DNA of 64,000 bases from Halomicrobium urmianum (GTDB taxonomy: Archaea; Halobacteriota; Halobacteria; Halobacteriales; Haloarculaceae), in NCBI RefSeq assembly GCF_020217425.1, contig NZ_CP084092.1:124001-188000 (forward strand), in the 5' to 3' direction. Shown piece by piece: positions 23,680 to 32,883 of the stretch. Each line of letters begins with the position of its first letter. Position 1 is the stretch's first letter. The notes beneath the pieces were generated by a model. It did no database searches. It saw only the letters and a program-made list of their open reading frames with translations, and was not told the DNA's origin. The translations under genes and the position numbers were made by a program.

Positions 23680-26253
23680 TCAGTACCCGGGTCGAAGCCG
23701 CCTGACGCCGGCGGCGACTAGGAGGTACAGCGGCAGGACGACGGCGAGAACGGCCGCGAGTATTCCCCAGTCAGCGACCCCGAGCGCCACGGTGCCGAAG
23801 TACCGGTTGAGCGGCGTGTACAGGACGGCGAGTTGCAACGCCAGCGACCCGCCGACGGCGAGCGCCAGCCACCGGTTCGAGTACGTCGGCGTCTCCCGCA
23901 GCCAGCGGATGACGTACAGCTTCCCGAACTCCAGGAGGACGAACCCGGTGAACACCATCGTCATCGCGTACGGCGTGACCGACGGCGCGCCGTCGAGCGC
24001 GTAGAACAGCAGGCCGAGCATCGCCGCGGTGGTCACTGTGCCGGTCCCGCCCATCAGGCCGAGCATCTCCCGGTCGACGATGCCGCGGTCGGGATCCCGT
24101 GGCGGTCGCTCCATCACGTCGCCACCCTGTGGATCGGCGCCCAGCGCCAGCGCCGGCAGGCCGTCCGTCAGCAGGTTGATCCACAGCAGCTGGACCGCCG
24201 GCAGCACGAGGTAGCCCAGCAGCGAGGCGAGGAAGACGATCGCCACCTCGGCGATATTCGCGCTGAGGAGGTACGCCACGAACTTCCAGACGTTGTCGAA
24301 GATGGCCCGTCCGCGCTCGATCGCTCGCTCGATGGTCGCGTAGTTGTCGTCCAGCAGGACGACGTCGCTGGCCTGCTTGGCGACGTCCGTGCCGCGGATC
24401 CCCATCGCGACGCCCACGTCGGCGTTCTTCAGCGCCGGCGCGTCGTTGACGCCGTCGCCGGTCATCGCGACGACGTGGCCGTTCGCCTGGAGCGCGCGGA
24501 GGATGCGCACCTTGTGCTGGGGGGCGGCGCGCGCGAAGACGTCGACCGACTCGACGCGCTCGCGGAGTTCGTCGTCGTCGAGGCGTTCGATCTCGCTCCC
24601 CTCGACGACCGACGAGTCCATGCCGAGCGACGCCGCGATGGCGGCGGCCGTGCGGGCGTTGTCGCCGGTGATCATCTTCACGGCGACGCCCGCGCCCGTC
24701 GTCGTCGCGATGGCGTCCGCGACCTCCTCGCGCGCCGGATCGATCATCCCGACCAGGCCGACGAACACCAGGTCCTCGTCGACCGCGTCCGTCTCCTCCG
24801 TGTAGGCCACCGCGAGCACCCGCAGCGCGTCGTCGGCGAACGCCTCCGTCCGGTCGCGGATCCGTTCGGCCCGTTCCCCCGTGAGCTCTGTCGGCCCCGA
24901 CTCGGTCAGGACGCGATCGGACATCTCGAGGACGACCTCCGGCGCTCCCTTCACGTAGACCACGTCGCCGTGAACGGTTCCCATCCACTTGCGTTCCGAC
25001 GAGAACGGGATCTCGTCCGTCCGTGGGTACTCGTCCCTGAGTGCCGCGACGTCGAGACCGTAGTCCGCTGCGGCCTCCACGATCGCTCGCTCGGTCGGGT
25101 CGCCCTCCTCGGCCGTCGCGTCGTTACAGAGGGCGCCCGCCCGCAGCAGTAACTCGGCGCGGTCGTCCGATCCCACGGCGGACTGGTCGCGCCCCTCGTC
25201 GCCCGGGGCGACGACGGCGTCGTTGACCCACAGCCGCTCGACGCGCATCCGGCCCTCGGTGAGCGTCCCGGTCTTGTCGGTGCAGACGACGTCGACGGAC
25301 CCGAGCGCCTCGACGGCGGGCAGTCGCCGCACGAGCGCGTCCTCGTCGGCCATCCTGCGGACCCCGAGCGCCAGCGTCAGCGTCACCACGGCCGGGAGTC
25401 CCTCGGGGACGGCGGCGACGGCCAGCGACACGGCCGTCAGGCCCGCCTGGATCGGATCCGTGCCCCGGAGCAGCAGGAACGGGACGACGAGCGCGGCGAG
25501 GACGAGGACGCCGATCCCCAGCGTCCGCCCGAGGTCGTCGAGTTCGGCCTGCAGCGGCGTGTCCGTCTCCTCGGTCCCGGCGAGTTCACGCGCGATGTCG
25601 CCGACCTCGGTGTCCATTCCCGTGGCCGTGACGACGGCGACGCCCGATCCGCGGGTCACGTTCGTCCCCTTGTACACGGCCGACTCACGCTCGGCGAGCG
25701 GCGCTGCTTCGTCGACCGGTTCGGGCGACTTGGAGACGGGGACGCTCTCACCCGTCAGGGCCGCCTCGTCCACCTCGAGGGCGCTCTCCGACAGCAGTCG
25801 CGCGTCGGCGGGGACCACGTCGCCGCTCTCCAGTTCGACCACGTCGCCCGGTACGAGCGCCGTCGCGTCCACCTCGACCGCGTCCCCGTCGCGCCGCACG
25901 ACGGCCGTCGGCGCTGCCAGTTCCCGCAGTGACGCGAGGCTCTCCTCCGCGCGGTAGTCTTGAACGAAGCCGAAGATTCCGTTGGCGACGACGATGACGG
26001 CGATCAACACCGCGTCGACGACGTGGCCCGCCCACACCGATAGCGCCGCGGCGGCGATCAGCACCCAGATGAGAGCGCTGTCGAACTGCGCGACGAAGAT
26101 GTCGACGGCCGAGCGCTCGCCGCCGCTGACGACGTCGTTCTCGCCGTGCTCGTCGAGGCGTCGCCGGGCCTCGTCGTCGGACAGGCCGTCGGGATCCGTG
26201 TCGAGACCGGCGACGACGTCGTCTGCCGATCGGCTGTGTGGACTCCCTGACAC
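23680..26253 (-). CDS. P2-type cation-transporting ATPase
   Basis: 857 aa, GTG start. Order: N-terminal cation-ATPase domain (GLSDDEARRRLDEHGEN), TM pair, TGES actuator motif, PEGLPAVVTLTLALG in the M4 region, DKTGTLTEGRM phosphorylation site, MITGDNART hinge, MTGDGVNDAPALKNADVGVAMG, then six C-terminal TM helices with NLLTDGLPALALG. The PEGLP plus C-terminal layout matches the IIA (Ca2+)/related cation group; the exact ion is unsure. It is convergent with the HemAT gene (21-bp gap). Confidence 0.92.
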   Translation of the reverse strand: MSGSPHSRSADDVVAGLDTDPDGLSDDEARRRLDEHGENDVVSGGERSAVDIFVAQFDSALIWVLIAAAALSVWAGHVVDAVLIAVIVVANGIFGFVQDYRAEESLASLRELAAPTAVVRRDGDAVEVDATALVPGDVVELESGDVVPADARLLSESALEVDEAALTGESVPVSKSPEPVDEAAPLAERESAVYKGTNVTRGSGVAVVTATGMDTEVGDIARELAGTEETDTPLQAELDDLGRTLGIGVLVLAALVVPFLLLRGTDPIQAGLTAVSLAVAAVPEGLPAVVTLTLALGVRRMADEDALVRRLPAVEALGSVDVVCTDKTGTLTEGRMRVERLWVNDAVVAPGDEGRDQSAVGSDDRAELLLRAGALCNDATAEEGDPTERAIVEAAADYGLDVAALRDEYPRTDEIPFSSERKWMGTVHGDVVYVKGAPEVVLEMSDRVLTESGPTELTGERAERIRDRTEAFADDALRVLAVAYTEETDAVDEDLVFVGLVGMIDPAREEVADAIATTTGAGVAVKMITGDNARTAAAIAASLGMDSSVVEGSEIERLDDDELRERVESVDVFARAAPQHKVRILRALQANGHVVAMTGDGVNDAPALKNADVGVAMGIRGTDVAKQASDVVLLDDNYATIERAIERGRAIFDNVWKFVAYLLSANIAEVAIVFLASLLGYLVLPAVQLLWINLLTDGLPALALGADPQGGDVMERPPRDPDRGIVDREMLGLMGGTGTVTTAAMLGLLFYALDGAPSVTPYAMTMVFTGFVLLEFGKLYVIRWLRETPTYSNRWLALAVGGSLALQLAVLYTPLNRYFGTVALGVADWGILAAVLAVVLPLYLLVAAGVRRLRPGY

Positions 26254-26331
26254 GGTCTGACAGTCTTCGCCCAGTGGTAAGGGTGTTACCCGCGGCGGGT
26301 TCGACGGCTACTCGCCGATGCTCGTGGGCGT

Positions 26332-26913
26332 TCAACCCGGGAGGAAGACGTTGATGGCTGCGACGACGAGGCCGGCAAGCCCCATCCTGGCGGCGGCGAC
26401 GTACCACCGCTGGCCGGAGATCGACCCCATGTACGCGCCGAACGCACAGAGGACGCCGATTCCGAGTCCGACCGCGATGACGGCGGCTTCCACCATGGTC
26501 AACAGCGTCCCCTCGACAGTGAACGGCGTCAGCGGAATCAGGATCCCGATGAGCGGCCCGAGCCCACTCGCGAGTGCGTGGAACACCCGGGCGCCCCGCT
26601 GCTGCCGCTGGACGCGCGTGTCGTCGAGGTCCGTCAGCATCGCCCGCTCGATGCGGAGGATCTCGGCCTTCGTCTCCGCCCGCTCGATCTCCCACACGCT
26701 CCAGAGCGCCGACGTACCGAGCCCCACGGCGGCCCCGGCACCGATCTTGATGACGGTGACCCCGTCGGGGACGCCCGAGAGGACCGCGCCGACGACGACG
26801 CCGATGCACGTCAGCGTCCCGTCGAACCCGTTGGACACGAAGTAGCGCCGCGCGATGGAGAGCACGTCGTCCCTGCCCAGGAGCGCGCGAAGGGACCGTA
26901 GTCTCGAGGACAC
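26332..26913 (-). CDS. VIT1/CCC1-family membrane transporter
   Basis: 193 aa, GTG start. Membrane protein with the VIT1/CCC1 hallmark first helix FVSNGFDGTLTCIGVVVGAVLSGV, a cytoplasmic Glu-rich helical segment (EIERAETKAEILRIERAM) that in this family binds metal, and three further TM helices. Members transport Fe2+/Mn2+ into stores or out of the cell. It begins 5 nt downstream of the DUF211 gene, so the two form an operon. Confidence 0.8.
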   Translation of the reverse strand: MSSRLRSLRALLGRDDVLSIARRYFVSNGFDGTLTCIGVVVGAVLSGVPDGVTVIKIGAGAAVGLGTSALWSVWEIERAETKAEILRIERAMLTDLDDTRVQRQQRGARVFHALASGLGPLIGILIPLTPFTVEGTLLTMVEAAVIAVGLGIGVLCAFGAYMGSISGQRWYVAAARMGLAGLVVAAINVFLPG

Positions 26914-26918
26914 GGGTG

Positions 26919-27206
26919 TCAGCTATCCCGCGGCGGGCGGGAGTCGGCGGCGGCCTCTCCGCAGGCCACCAGGTCGACCGAGTGGACCGTCGCGCCGAGT
27001 TCCTCGACTTGCTCCTCGATCGACTCGTAGGTCAGCGACTCCCCGGTGAGCGTCAGCTCCACGTTCTGGACTTCCGTGTCGTGCTCGATGAGCGATGCGG
27101 AGACGCCGGCGACGCTCTCCGCGTCGGAGATCTGGGTCGTGAACTCGGGGAGCGGCGGCTCGTGCGGCTTCAGCACGTCGAGTACGAGGCGTCGAACGGG
27201 AAGCAT
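26919..27206 (-). CDS. DUF211-family protein
   Basis: 95 aa small ferredoxin-fold-like protein starting RRLVLDVLKPHEPPLPEF, followed by VAGVSASLIEHDTEVQNVELTLTG and YESIEEQVEELGATVHSVDLVACG: the DUF211 pattern, common in archaea. Its role is unknown; it is repeatedly found next to metal transporters, and here it precedes a VIT1/CCC1 gene by 5 nt. A regulatory or accessory role in metal handling is an inference. Confidence 0.85.
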   Translation of the reverse strand: MLPVRRLVLDVLKPHEPPLPEFTTQISDAESVAGVSASLIEHDTEVQNVELTLTGESLTYESIEEQVEELGATVHSVDLVACGEAAADSRPPRDS

Positions 27207-27315
27207 CGTCTGGACGTGTCGGCCGAGTCACCTATAGTCTGGGGCGGATCGCGGGGCTGCCCGGCGCGAACGATCAGTACCGCTGTCTCGCCCGGGACGG
27301 AAGCGGCCGACCGAT

Positions 27316-28203
27316 TCAGTCCTCGCCGGCCGTCACGGAGAGGACCGGCGTCTCGGCGCGCCTGATCACTCGCTCGGTCGTGCTGCCGACGAGGTACCGA
27401 TCGAGGCCGGTGCGACCGGCCGATCCCATCGCGATCAGGTCGACGTCGTGCTCGTCGGCGTACGCCAGGAGGCCGCGGGACGGCAGCCCCTCCTGCACCT
27501 GCGTCTGCGCGTCGAGTCCCGCCTCCCGCGCACGCTCGGCGACGTCCTCGGTGGCCGCCTCGCCGACGGACCGCAGCTGGTCGAGCAGCGACGTCGGCGG
27601 TGAGACGCTCGGCGTCCTCGCCGCCGCGCCGACGTCGACGACGTGGACGGCGTGGACTCGGGCGCCGAAGGCCTCGGCGATAGCGACGCCGTGGGCCGCG
27701 GCTGTCGCGGCGTGGTCGCTCCCGTCCGTCGGGACGAGGACGTCGTCGTAGCCGTCCCCGACGCGGCTCCGGTCGGTCGCCCTGACGGTGATCACCGGCA
27801 CCTTCGACCGCCGGACGACGTGCTCGGCGACGCTGCCGGCGACGGCGCGGCGCACCCCCGACTGACCGCGCGTGCCCATCGCGATCAGGTCGACGCCGTG
27901 CTCGCCCGCGTACTCGAGGATGGCCCGTCCGGGGCGGCCGGTGACGACCTCCGTGTGCAGGTCGTCCGTCGCGTCGATCGTCGATTCCACGGCCTGTATC
28001 GCCTCGGCCCGTCTGTCCTTCAGTCGCTGGATCTCCTGCTCGTTCAGTCCGCCGGCACTGAACGGCCCGGCCGCCGCGTCGAGGTCGACGACGGTGACGA
28101 CGTGCAGTTCGGCGTCGAACGCGTGGGCCAGCGCCGCCGCGTGTTCGGCCGCCCGGAGGGCGTGTTCGCTGCCGTCAGTCGGTGCGAGGATCGCGTCGTA
28201 CAT
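27316..28203 (-). CDS. Tandem universal stress protein (two UspA domains)
   Basis: 295 aa. Domain 1 (about 1-140) starts YDAILAPTDGS and ends with GTRGQSGVRRAVAGSVAEHVVRRSKVPVITV; domain 2 (about 150-292) starts YDDVLVPTDGSDH and ends GSAGRTGLDRYLVGSTTERVIRRAETPVLSV. Both carry the G-x2-G-x9-G-S/T ATP loop. It sits directly downstream of a second tandem Usp gene (35-bp gap), and the two look like a gene duplication. Confidence 0.92.
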   Translation of the reverse strand: MYDAILAPTDGSEHALRAAEHAAALAHAFDAELHVVTVVDLDAAAGPFSAGGLNEQEIQRLKDRRAEAIQAVESTIDATDDLHTEVVTGRPGRAILEYAGEHGVDLIAMGTRGQSGVRRAVAGSVAEHVVRRSKVPVITVRATDRSRVGDGYDDVLVPTDGSDHAATAAAHGVAIAEAFGARVHAVHVVDVGAAARTPSVSPPTSLLDQLRSVGEAATEDVAERAREAGLDAQTQVQEGLPSRGLLAYADEHDVDLIAMGSAGRTGLDRYLVGSTTERVIRRAETPVLSVTAGED

Positions 28204-28238
28204 CTCTGGGCTGACCTTCTCCGTCCCGGCTGAAAGTT

Positions 28239-29132
28239 CTATGGCGTCTCGTTCGTCCCGTCCGATTCCAGCTGGCGAGCCAGCAGGACCGGCACGGGCG
28301 AGGTCCGGATCAGCTTCGCGCTGACGCCGCCCAGCACGTACCGGCTGAACTCCGTCTCACCGTGGGTGCCTAGCGCGACGACGTCGACGTCGTTCTCCCT
28401 GACGTACGAGAGGATCTCCCGGTAGGCCCGTCCGGACGCGAGCGCCGTGGCGACGTCGTCGACCGACGCGTCGCGGGCCCGATCCGCCGCCGCGTGGAGG
28501 ATCTCGTTCCCCCGCTCCTCCAGTTCGCCGCCTTTCACGGCCGACCGGACGTCGGGCCCCAGGCTCGCCGTCTCCATCACGTGGAGCAGGTGCAGCGTCG
28601 CGCTGGTCTCCTTCGCGAGGGCGATCGCCTCGGCGACGGCCCGGTCTGCTCCCGGGCTTCCGTCGGTCGGGACCAGGACGTCCCGCGGCGGATACGTCAG
28701 CCGGGCGTCATCGTCGGGAGTGACCGTCAGGACGGGGACGTTGGACGTGTTGACGACGCGCTCGGTGACGCTGCCGAGGAGGTACCGCTTGATCCCGCTG
28801 CGTCCGTGCGTCGGCATGACGACGAGGTCGACGCCGCTCGTCCGGGCGTAGTCGACGATTGTCTCGTGGGGACGACCCTGCAGGACTTCGGCCACGACGG
28901 ACACGTTCCTGTCGCTCGCCCGCTCCGCGACCGCCGCGACGATGCGTTCGCCCTCCTCCTCGAGGGCGTCGACGACCTCGCCGCGGACGTTCGTGACGCT
29001 ATCGACGGTCGTGTCGGCGACGTTGAGCACGTGGAGGGTCGCGTCGTGCGTGGCGGCGACGTCGAGGGCGTATTCGAGGGCGTCGGACGCGACGTCGCTC
29101 CCGTCGGTCGGGAACAGGAGCCGATCGTACAT
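28239..29132 (-). CDS. Tandem universal stress protein (two UspA domains)
   Basis: 297 aa. Two Usp domains starting YDRLLFPTDGSD and PRDVLVPTDGSPG; ATP loops in THGRSGIKRYLLGSV and THGETEFSRYVLGGV. In the second, the final Ser/Thr of the loop is replaced (GGV), which may weaken nucleotide binding in that half. Begins 51 bp downstream of the membrane protein gene. Confidence 0.92.
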   Translation of the reverse strand: MYDRLLFPTDGSDVASDALEYALDVAATHDATLHVLNVADTTVDSVTNVRGEVVDALEEEGERIVAAVAERASDRNVSVVAEVLQGRPHETIVDYARTSGVDLVVMPTHGRSGIKRYLLGSVTERVVNTSNVPVLTVTPDDDARLTYPPRDVLVPTDGSPGADRAVAEAIALAKETSATLHLLHVMETASLGPDVRSAVKGGELEERGNEILHAAADRARDASVDDVATALASGRAYREILSYVRENDVDVVALGTHGETEFSRYVLGGVSAKLIRTSPVPVLLARQLESDGTNETP

Positions 29133-29183
29133 ACCGGTACTTCCCGGCCGACCGTCAAATAGCCGCGGGGTAAGCCGGGCCCG

Positions 29184-29900
29184 TCACCGGCCGTCCTCGG
29201 CCGGCCGGGCTCCGGTTCCGCGGTTGACCAGCACGGCCACCGCGAGTAGCGCCGATCCACCCGCGACTACTGCACCGCTGGCGACCACCAGCGTCTCCGT
29301 CGCCTGCGGGGCCTGTTCACCCAGCCGAACGAAGGCGCGGACGTCGCCGAGCACGACGGCGAGCGCACCGACGACGTCGAACACGAGGTCGGTCACCGTG
29401 TCTCGCCAGCTGTAGTGGACCAGCACGGGCTCGACGTCGTACCGGTCGCCGATCTCCCGTGCGAGCAGCTCGATCAGCTCCCAGAACACGCCGCCGAGGA
29501 ACGTGAACGCTACCGTCGCGACGGCGACGGAGGACGGGACCCCGTCACTCGACCCCGCGACCACGATCAGCCCGGCGTAGACGAGCGCCGCGACGAGCGC
29601 CGCCGAGAGCGTGTGCGTCACCGAGTCCCACCACTGGATCGTATCGTACGGCCCGAGCATCCCGAGCGAGTGCAGGAATCCGGCGGCGCCGACCCAGAGC
29701 GGCAGTATCGGGCCGACAGTGACGTCCCACGCGAAGGCGGTCCGGCCGAGCGAGTCGACTGCCAGCGGGAGGAGCGTGACGCCGAGCGACGCGAGCGCGT
29801 TGACGATGGCGGGGACGTTCCGGCGCCGAACTGCCACCAGGAGGACGGCGACCATGCCCGCGAGGAAGAGCACTACGCCGAGCGTCGTCGCTACAGTCAT
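29184..29900 (-). CDS. Multi-pass membrane protein, DUF2238/YjdF-like
   Basis: 238 aa with about six TM helices. The central WWDSVTHTLSAALVAALVYAG helix, then FLGGVFWELIELLAREIGDRYDVEPVLVHYSWRDTVTDLVFDVVGA, gives the spaced D..H / E..E / D..D pattern seen in YjdF/DUF2238 membrane proteins. Function unknown. First gene of a probable minus-strand unit with the two downstream Usp genes. Confidence 0.6.
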   Translation of the reverse strand: MTVATTLGVVLFLAGMVAVLLVAVRRRNVPAIVNALASLGVTLLPLAVDSLGRTAFAWDVTVGPILPLWVGAAGFLHSLGMLGPYDTIQWWDSVTHTLSAALVAALVYAGLIVVAGSSDGVPSSVAVATVAFTFLGGVFWELIELLAREIGDRYDVEPVLVHYSWRDTVTDLVFDVVGALAVVLGDVRAFVRLGEQAPQATETLVVASGAVVAGGSALLAVAVLVNRGTGARPAEDGR

Positions 29901-30201
29901 CTCCGCTTCGTCCGGTCACCATCGGGCCGACGAACGTAATCCTTTGCGGTAATCGACGCCGCGAACGGAGGTGATCGAGCTATCGTGAAGTACCTCGGGA
30001 CGAGTGGTTCGAGAGACCTACGGTCTCTCGTCATCACGAGACGGCTCCCCCGTCTCGGACGACCCCGAGGCACTCGCCCTGCTCCACCTGTAGAAAGTGA
30101 GGCTATTCACACTCGAGGCGCACCCGGGCGTCCCTCGAGCGTGTCAGTGCGTTCGGTTTCTCGTATGTGCAAGCCCGTCGGCGTGCCGGCCAGCGGAGTG
30201 C
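29901..30201. other. Intergenic region holding palindromic repeat copy 1
   Basis: 301 bp between the DUF2238-like gene start and the stop of the 30202 gene. Contains a hairpin GAGAGACCTACGGTCTCTC-like dyad near 30010-30030 and repeat copy 1 (30090-30166). No gene. Confidence 0.55.
30090..30166. repeat. 85-bp palindromic repeat family, copy 1
   Basis: Shares TATTCACACTCGAGG, a central CACCCGGGCG turn, CCTCGAGCGTGTCAGTGCG and GGTTTCTCGTA with the other copies. It begins 36 bp downstream of the stop codon of the minus-strand gene at 30202. Confidence 0.75.
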
Positions 30202-30828
30202 TCACCCCGTCTCCTCGAAGTAGCGGTCGGGCAGGGAGGCGACGATGGCGCTCGGAACGTAGGGGACGAGGACGCGCTCGACGGCGAGCGTCGCGAGCGC
30301 GGGCAGTATCCGACGGACTACAGTGTAAACGCCCGCGACGAACAGCGCGGCGAACACGAGCAGGTCGTATCCCCCGTCGAGGACGACCAGCGACGGCGCG
30401 GCCACTCCGGCGGCGAGCAGCAGGTCCTCGGGGGCCCCGTCGTACCGGACCCACCGGCGGGGAGCGATCCACTGGTCTCGGTAGTGGTCGTAGACCGCGC
30501 GGTCTGAAGTCCCCTCCCAGGGTCGGAGCTCCAGTCCCCCGCCGAAGACGTCAGCGACGCCGTGGGCGGCCGCTCCCAGCGCGAGGAACGCCGCCGCTGC
30601 CACCGCGGGCGACGGGACCAGCACCGCTGCCGGAACGAGCGCGGCGGCGAGTACCGAGTGGTACACCGGATAGTGAAGGGCTCTGCGGTGGTCGGCGTAC
30701 AGGTCGACGTCGGGCAGCACGCCGCCGAGGAAGCCCGCCACGAGGGCCACGGGGCCCAGCTCCGGCACCGCGAGCGCGTACGGGAGGGCGAGGGCCATCC
30801 CGACCAGGGCGTGCGTCGGGAGCATCAT
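30202..30828 (-). CDS. Membrane-bound metal-dependent hydrolase-like protein (YdjM/DUF457 type)
   Basis: 208 aa, starts MMLPTHALVG. His in PTHALVG, the DVDLYADHR motif with Asp/His ligands, HYPVYHS, and a later AAHGVADVFGG segment are the conserved polar residues of the YdjM/DUF457 integral membrane hydrolase-like family; roughly five TM helices. It probably lacks a known substrate. The start at 30828 was chosen at the double ATG before LPTHALVG, which matches family N termini. Repeat copies 1 and 2 flank this gene. Confidence 0.78.
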   Translation of the reverse strand: MMLPTHALVGMALALPYALAVPELGPVALVAGFLGGVLPDVDLYADHRRALHYPVYHSVLAAALVPAAVLVPSPAVAAAAFLALGAAAHGVADVFGGGLELRPWEGTSDRAVYDHYRDQWIAPRRWVRYDGAPEDLLLAAGVAAPSLVVLDGGYDLLVFAALFVAGVYTVVRRILPALATLAVERVLVPYVPSAIVASLPDRYFEETG

Positions 30829-30922
30829 TGTGTCGGTACGAATGGGTCCCAATCGGATGAACGCGTCGCTGTTCTCGGTCCCGACGGGCAGCCGGCGGCT
30901 GCAGGCGATCGGAATCGCGCGG

Positions 30923-31009
30923 CTATAGTAGACATTGAAACTATTCACACATCGAGGGGTACCCGGGGTGCCCCTCGATGTGTGTCGTTGCGTTCAATTT
31001 CTACTATGG
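30923..31009. repeat. 85-bp palindromic repeat family, copy 2
   Basis: Terminal inverted ends CTATAGTAGACATTGAAAC and (reverse) CCATAGTAGAAATTGAACG, with an inner stem ACATCGAGGGG/CCCCTCGATGT. The right arm contains the last codons and TGA stop of the minus-strand HTH gene (ending S-R-N-stop). Confidence 0.85.
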
Positions 31010-31410
31010 AACAGGCGACCGGCGCTCGGCTCTCCGGTGCCTGCCGCGGCGCCGCTCACGCTGAGCTCGACGCCGGTCTCGTCGTCGATGGACAGCGTCA
31101 CGCCCTCGACGCTGCAGGCGTACGTGCTGACGTGGTGGCCGGCGGAGTCGAGCCGCACCCGCTTCTCGAGGAGTCCGTTGTCGGCGAGGTCCTCGACCTT
31201 GCGGTAGGCGGTCGACTTCGCGATTCCGAACCGCTCGGTGATCTCGGTGACGGACAGCGCGGCGTCGCTGGTCCCCGCGAGGATGGTCCGGCAGTCGGCG
31301 TCTTCGAGCGCTTCGAGGACGCTCCCGATCTCGTCTTCGTCGGTCACGGACCGCTGTTCGTCGTCGCGTCCGCGAACGGCCTCGACCCCACGTAGCTGCG
31401 ATTGGCTCAT
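30994..31410 (-). CDS. Winged-helix transcriptional regulator
   Basis: 138 aa. Central winged-helix DNA-binding domain (about 28-95): ALEDADCRTILAG, then LSVTEITERFGIAKSTAYRKVEDLADNGLLEKRVRLDSAGHHVSTYAC, an ArsR/TrmB-like recognition helix and wing. A single Cys (C40) sits at the start of the domain. The last residues (FHSRN) come from the right arm of repeat copy 2, so the native C terminus was probably changed by insertion of the repeat. Target genes unknown. Confidence 0.82.
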   Translation of the reverse strand: MSQSQLRGVEAVRGRDDEQRSVTDEDEIGSVLEALEDADCRTILAGTSDAALSVTEITERFGIAKSTAYRKVEDLADNGLLEKRVRLDSAGHHVSTYACSVEGVTLSIDDETGVELSVSGAAAGTGEPSAGRLFHSRN

Positions 31411-31513
31411 GTCTCTACGGATGCGGTCCGACGGGAGGGGTCTGCAGCCCGTCTATCGTGGTGGGTTTAAGTACCCCGGGCGGTCGGCGACCGCGCTCCC
31501 CGGCGGACGCGGG

Positions 31514-32158
31514 TCAGGGCTCCCGTTCGAGGACGTCCCGGAAGAGCTTCGACTGCGCCGCGAGGAGGTGTTCCGTGACGGTCGAGGGCGTGACGTCGAG
31601 TTCGTCAGCGACCTCGGTGGCGTTGGCTCCCCGGGGGCGCTCGAAGTACCCCATCTCGTAGGCCGTCCGGAGGACCTCCAGCTGACGGTCGGTGAGCTTC
31701 CCGCGGTCGACGAACACGGGATCGCGAGCGGAGCCCTCCGTGGACGTGCGGACGAGCCGCTGGATGTCGACATCCGGGTAGCGCTCCCTGAGCTCGCCGA
31801 CGATGGTCTGGAGGCGCTCGAAGTCGGCCGCGTGAAAGACGAGCTCGAGCGCGCCGTCGGTGACGAAGTAGCGGTGAACGGGCGTCTCGTACTCGCCGAG
31901 GCGGGCGCAGGGGCAGTCCGCGTCGTGCGTGACGCGATAGAGGTGACGGTCGGCGTACGCGAAGACGGGGTCGTGCTCGTAGTCGTCCGGAACCGCCTCG
32001 GCGTCCACGAGAAACTCGGAGCGGGCGTCCGTCGAGCCCGCGCGCGCGACGCTCGTCGAGACGTCGCTGATGACGGTGCCGGCGTCCGCCGACAGTTCCG
32101 CGACGGGACAGTCGGGCGGCGTCGGGAAGGTGACGGTGACGCGGATCCCGGCGGTCAT
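31514..32158 (-). CDS. HTH-10 (Bat-type) regulator with partial NarO/DmsR cysteine motif
   Basis: 214 aa. The C terminus is a bacterioopsin-activator HTH-10 domain: KLTDRQLEVLRTAYEMGYFERPR, then ANATEVADELDVTPSTVTEHLLAAQSKL. The N-terminal part has C17, C82 and C84; in NarO the motif is C-Xn-C-X-C-X7-C, and here the position eight residues after C84 is Thr92, so three of four cysteines are present. NarO and its relatives sense oxygen through this motif. It could be a divergent anaerobic regulator, possibly with altered cofactor chemistry. It is not next to the nar operon, so a link is only a hypothesis. Confidence 0.8.
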   Translation of the reverse strand: MTAGIRVTVTFPTPPDCPVAELSADAGTVISDVSTSVARAGSTDARSEFLVDAEAVPDDYEHDPVFAYADRHLYRVTHDADCPCARLGEYETPVHRYFVTDGALELVFHAADFERLQTIVGELRERYPDVDIQRLVRTSTEGSARDPVFVDRGKLTDRQLEVLRTAYEMGYFERPRGANATEVADELDVTPSTVTEHLLAAQSKLFRDVLEREP

Positions 32159-32255
32159 TCGTGGGATGGTGGCCGCGTCGGCACTTTAGTCTGCGGATGT
32201 TCTGGAGCGCGATTCGCCCGGTCCTCGCCACGGGGAGGGCTCGCGCGATGCTGAG

Positions 32256-32708
32256 TCAGTCGTCGGGCTCCAGCACGATGCGCCGGCCGCTGATCGTCGT
32301 CGGCCGGAGCACGTGGAGCTGGATGTCGAGGTCGCTCCTGGACGCTCCCCAGATCTCGAACAGCGGGCGCTTCGCCTCGCCGTACTGTGCGACGTGCTCG
32401 GGCGTTATCTCGTCGCGGGCGACCGACTCGAGGACCCCGGTGACGACGGCGCTCCGGTACGTGCGTCCCTCCTCCTCGTAGACGACGAGCCGCACGTCCG
32501 GCGATCCAGAGAGGAACATGCTCTTCTCGCTGTCCGGCGTGGCCACGAGCCGCATGTAGAAGCGTCGCTCGTCGGCGTCGTAGCCGTAGGAGATCGGAAT
32601 CGCGTACGGGTCGTCGTCGCGCGCGAGCGCCAGCACACCGGTCTCGTGGCGACCGAGGAGTGCGTTCGTCTCCTCGCTCGACATCTCCGTCTCTTGCTCC
32701 AGACCCAT
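32256..32708 (-). CDS. Pyridoxamine 5'-phosphate oxidase-like flavin-binding protein
   Basis: 150 aa, split-barrel flavin reductase/PNPOx-like fold: LLGRHETGVLALARDDDPYAIPISYGYD near the N terminus and FYMRLV...FLSGSPDVRLVVYEEEGRTYRSAVVTG in the middle. Common in haloarchaea; binds FMN, heme or F420 depending on subgroup. The ATG at 32708 lies about 30 nt after AATAAAG (rc of 32738-32744), the best TATA; an ATG three codons upstream is the alternative start. Confidence 0.83.
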   Translation of the reverse strand: MGLEQETEMSSEETNALLGRHETGVLALARDDDPYAIPISYGYDADERRFYMRLVATPDSEKSMFLSGSPDVRLVVYEEEGRTYRSAVVTGVLESVARDEITPEHVAQYGEAKRPLFEIWGASRSDLDIQLHVLRPTTISGRRIVLEPDD

Positions 32709-32883
32709 CGTAAGCATCACGACTGTGTTCGGCAAAACTTTATTGCTTGCTATTTCGCCCGACGGCGCGTCCGAATCGACGTGGACGACCGGCCAGTGGT
32801 AGCCCCTCGCCGAAGTCTTCTACGGGCACAGTGGCCCCATCGCTGGTCGATCGATCGCTCCGTCCTCGTGAATCGCCTCGGGG

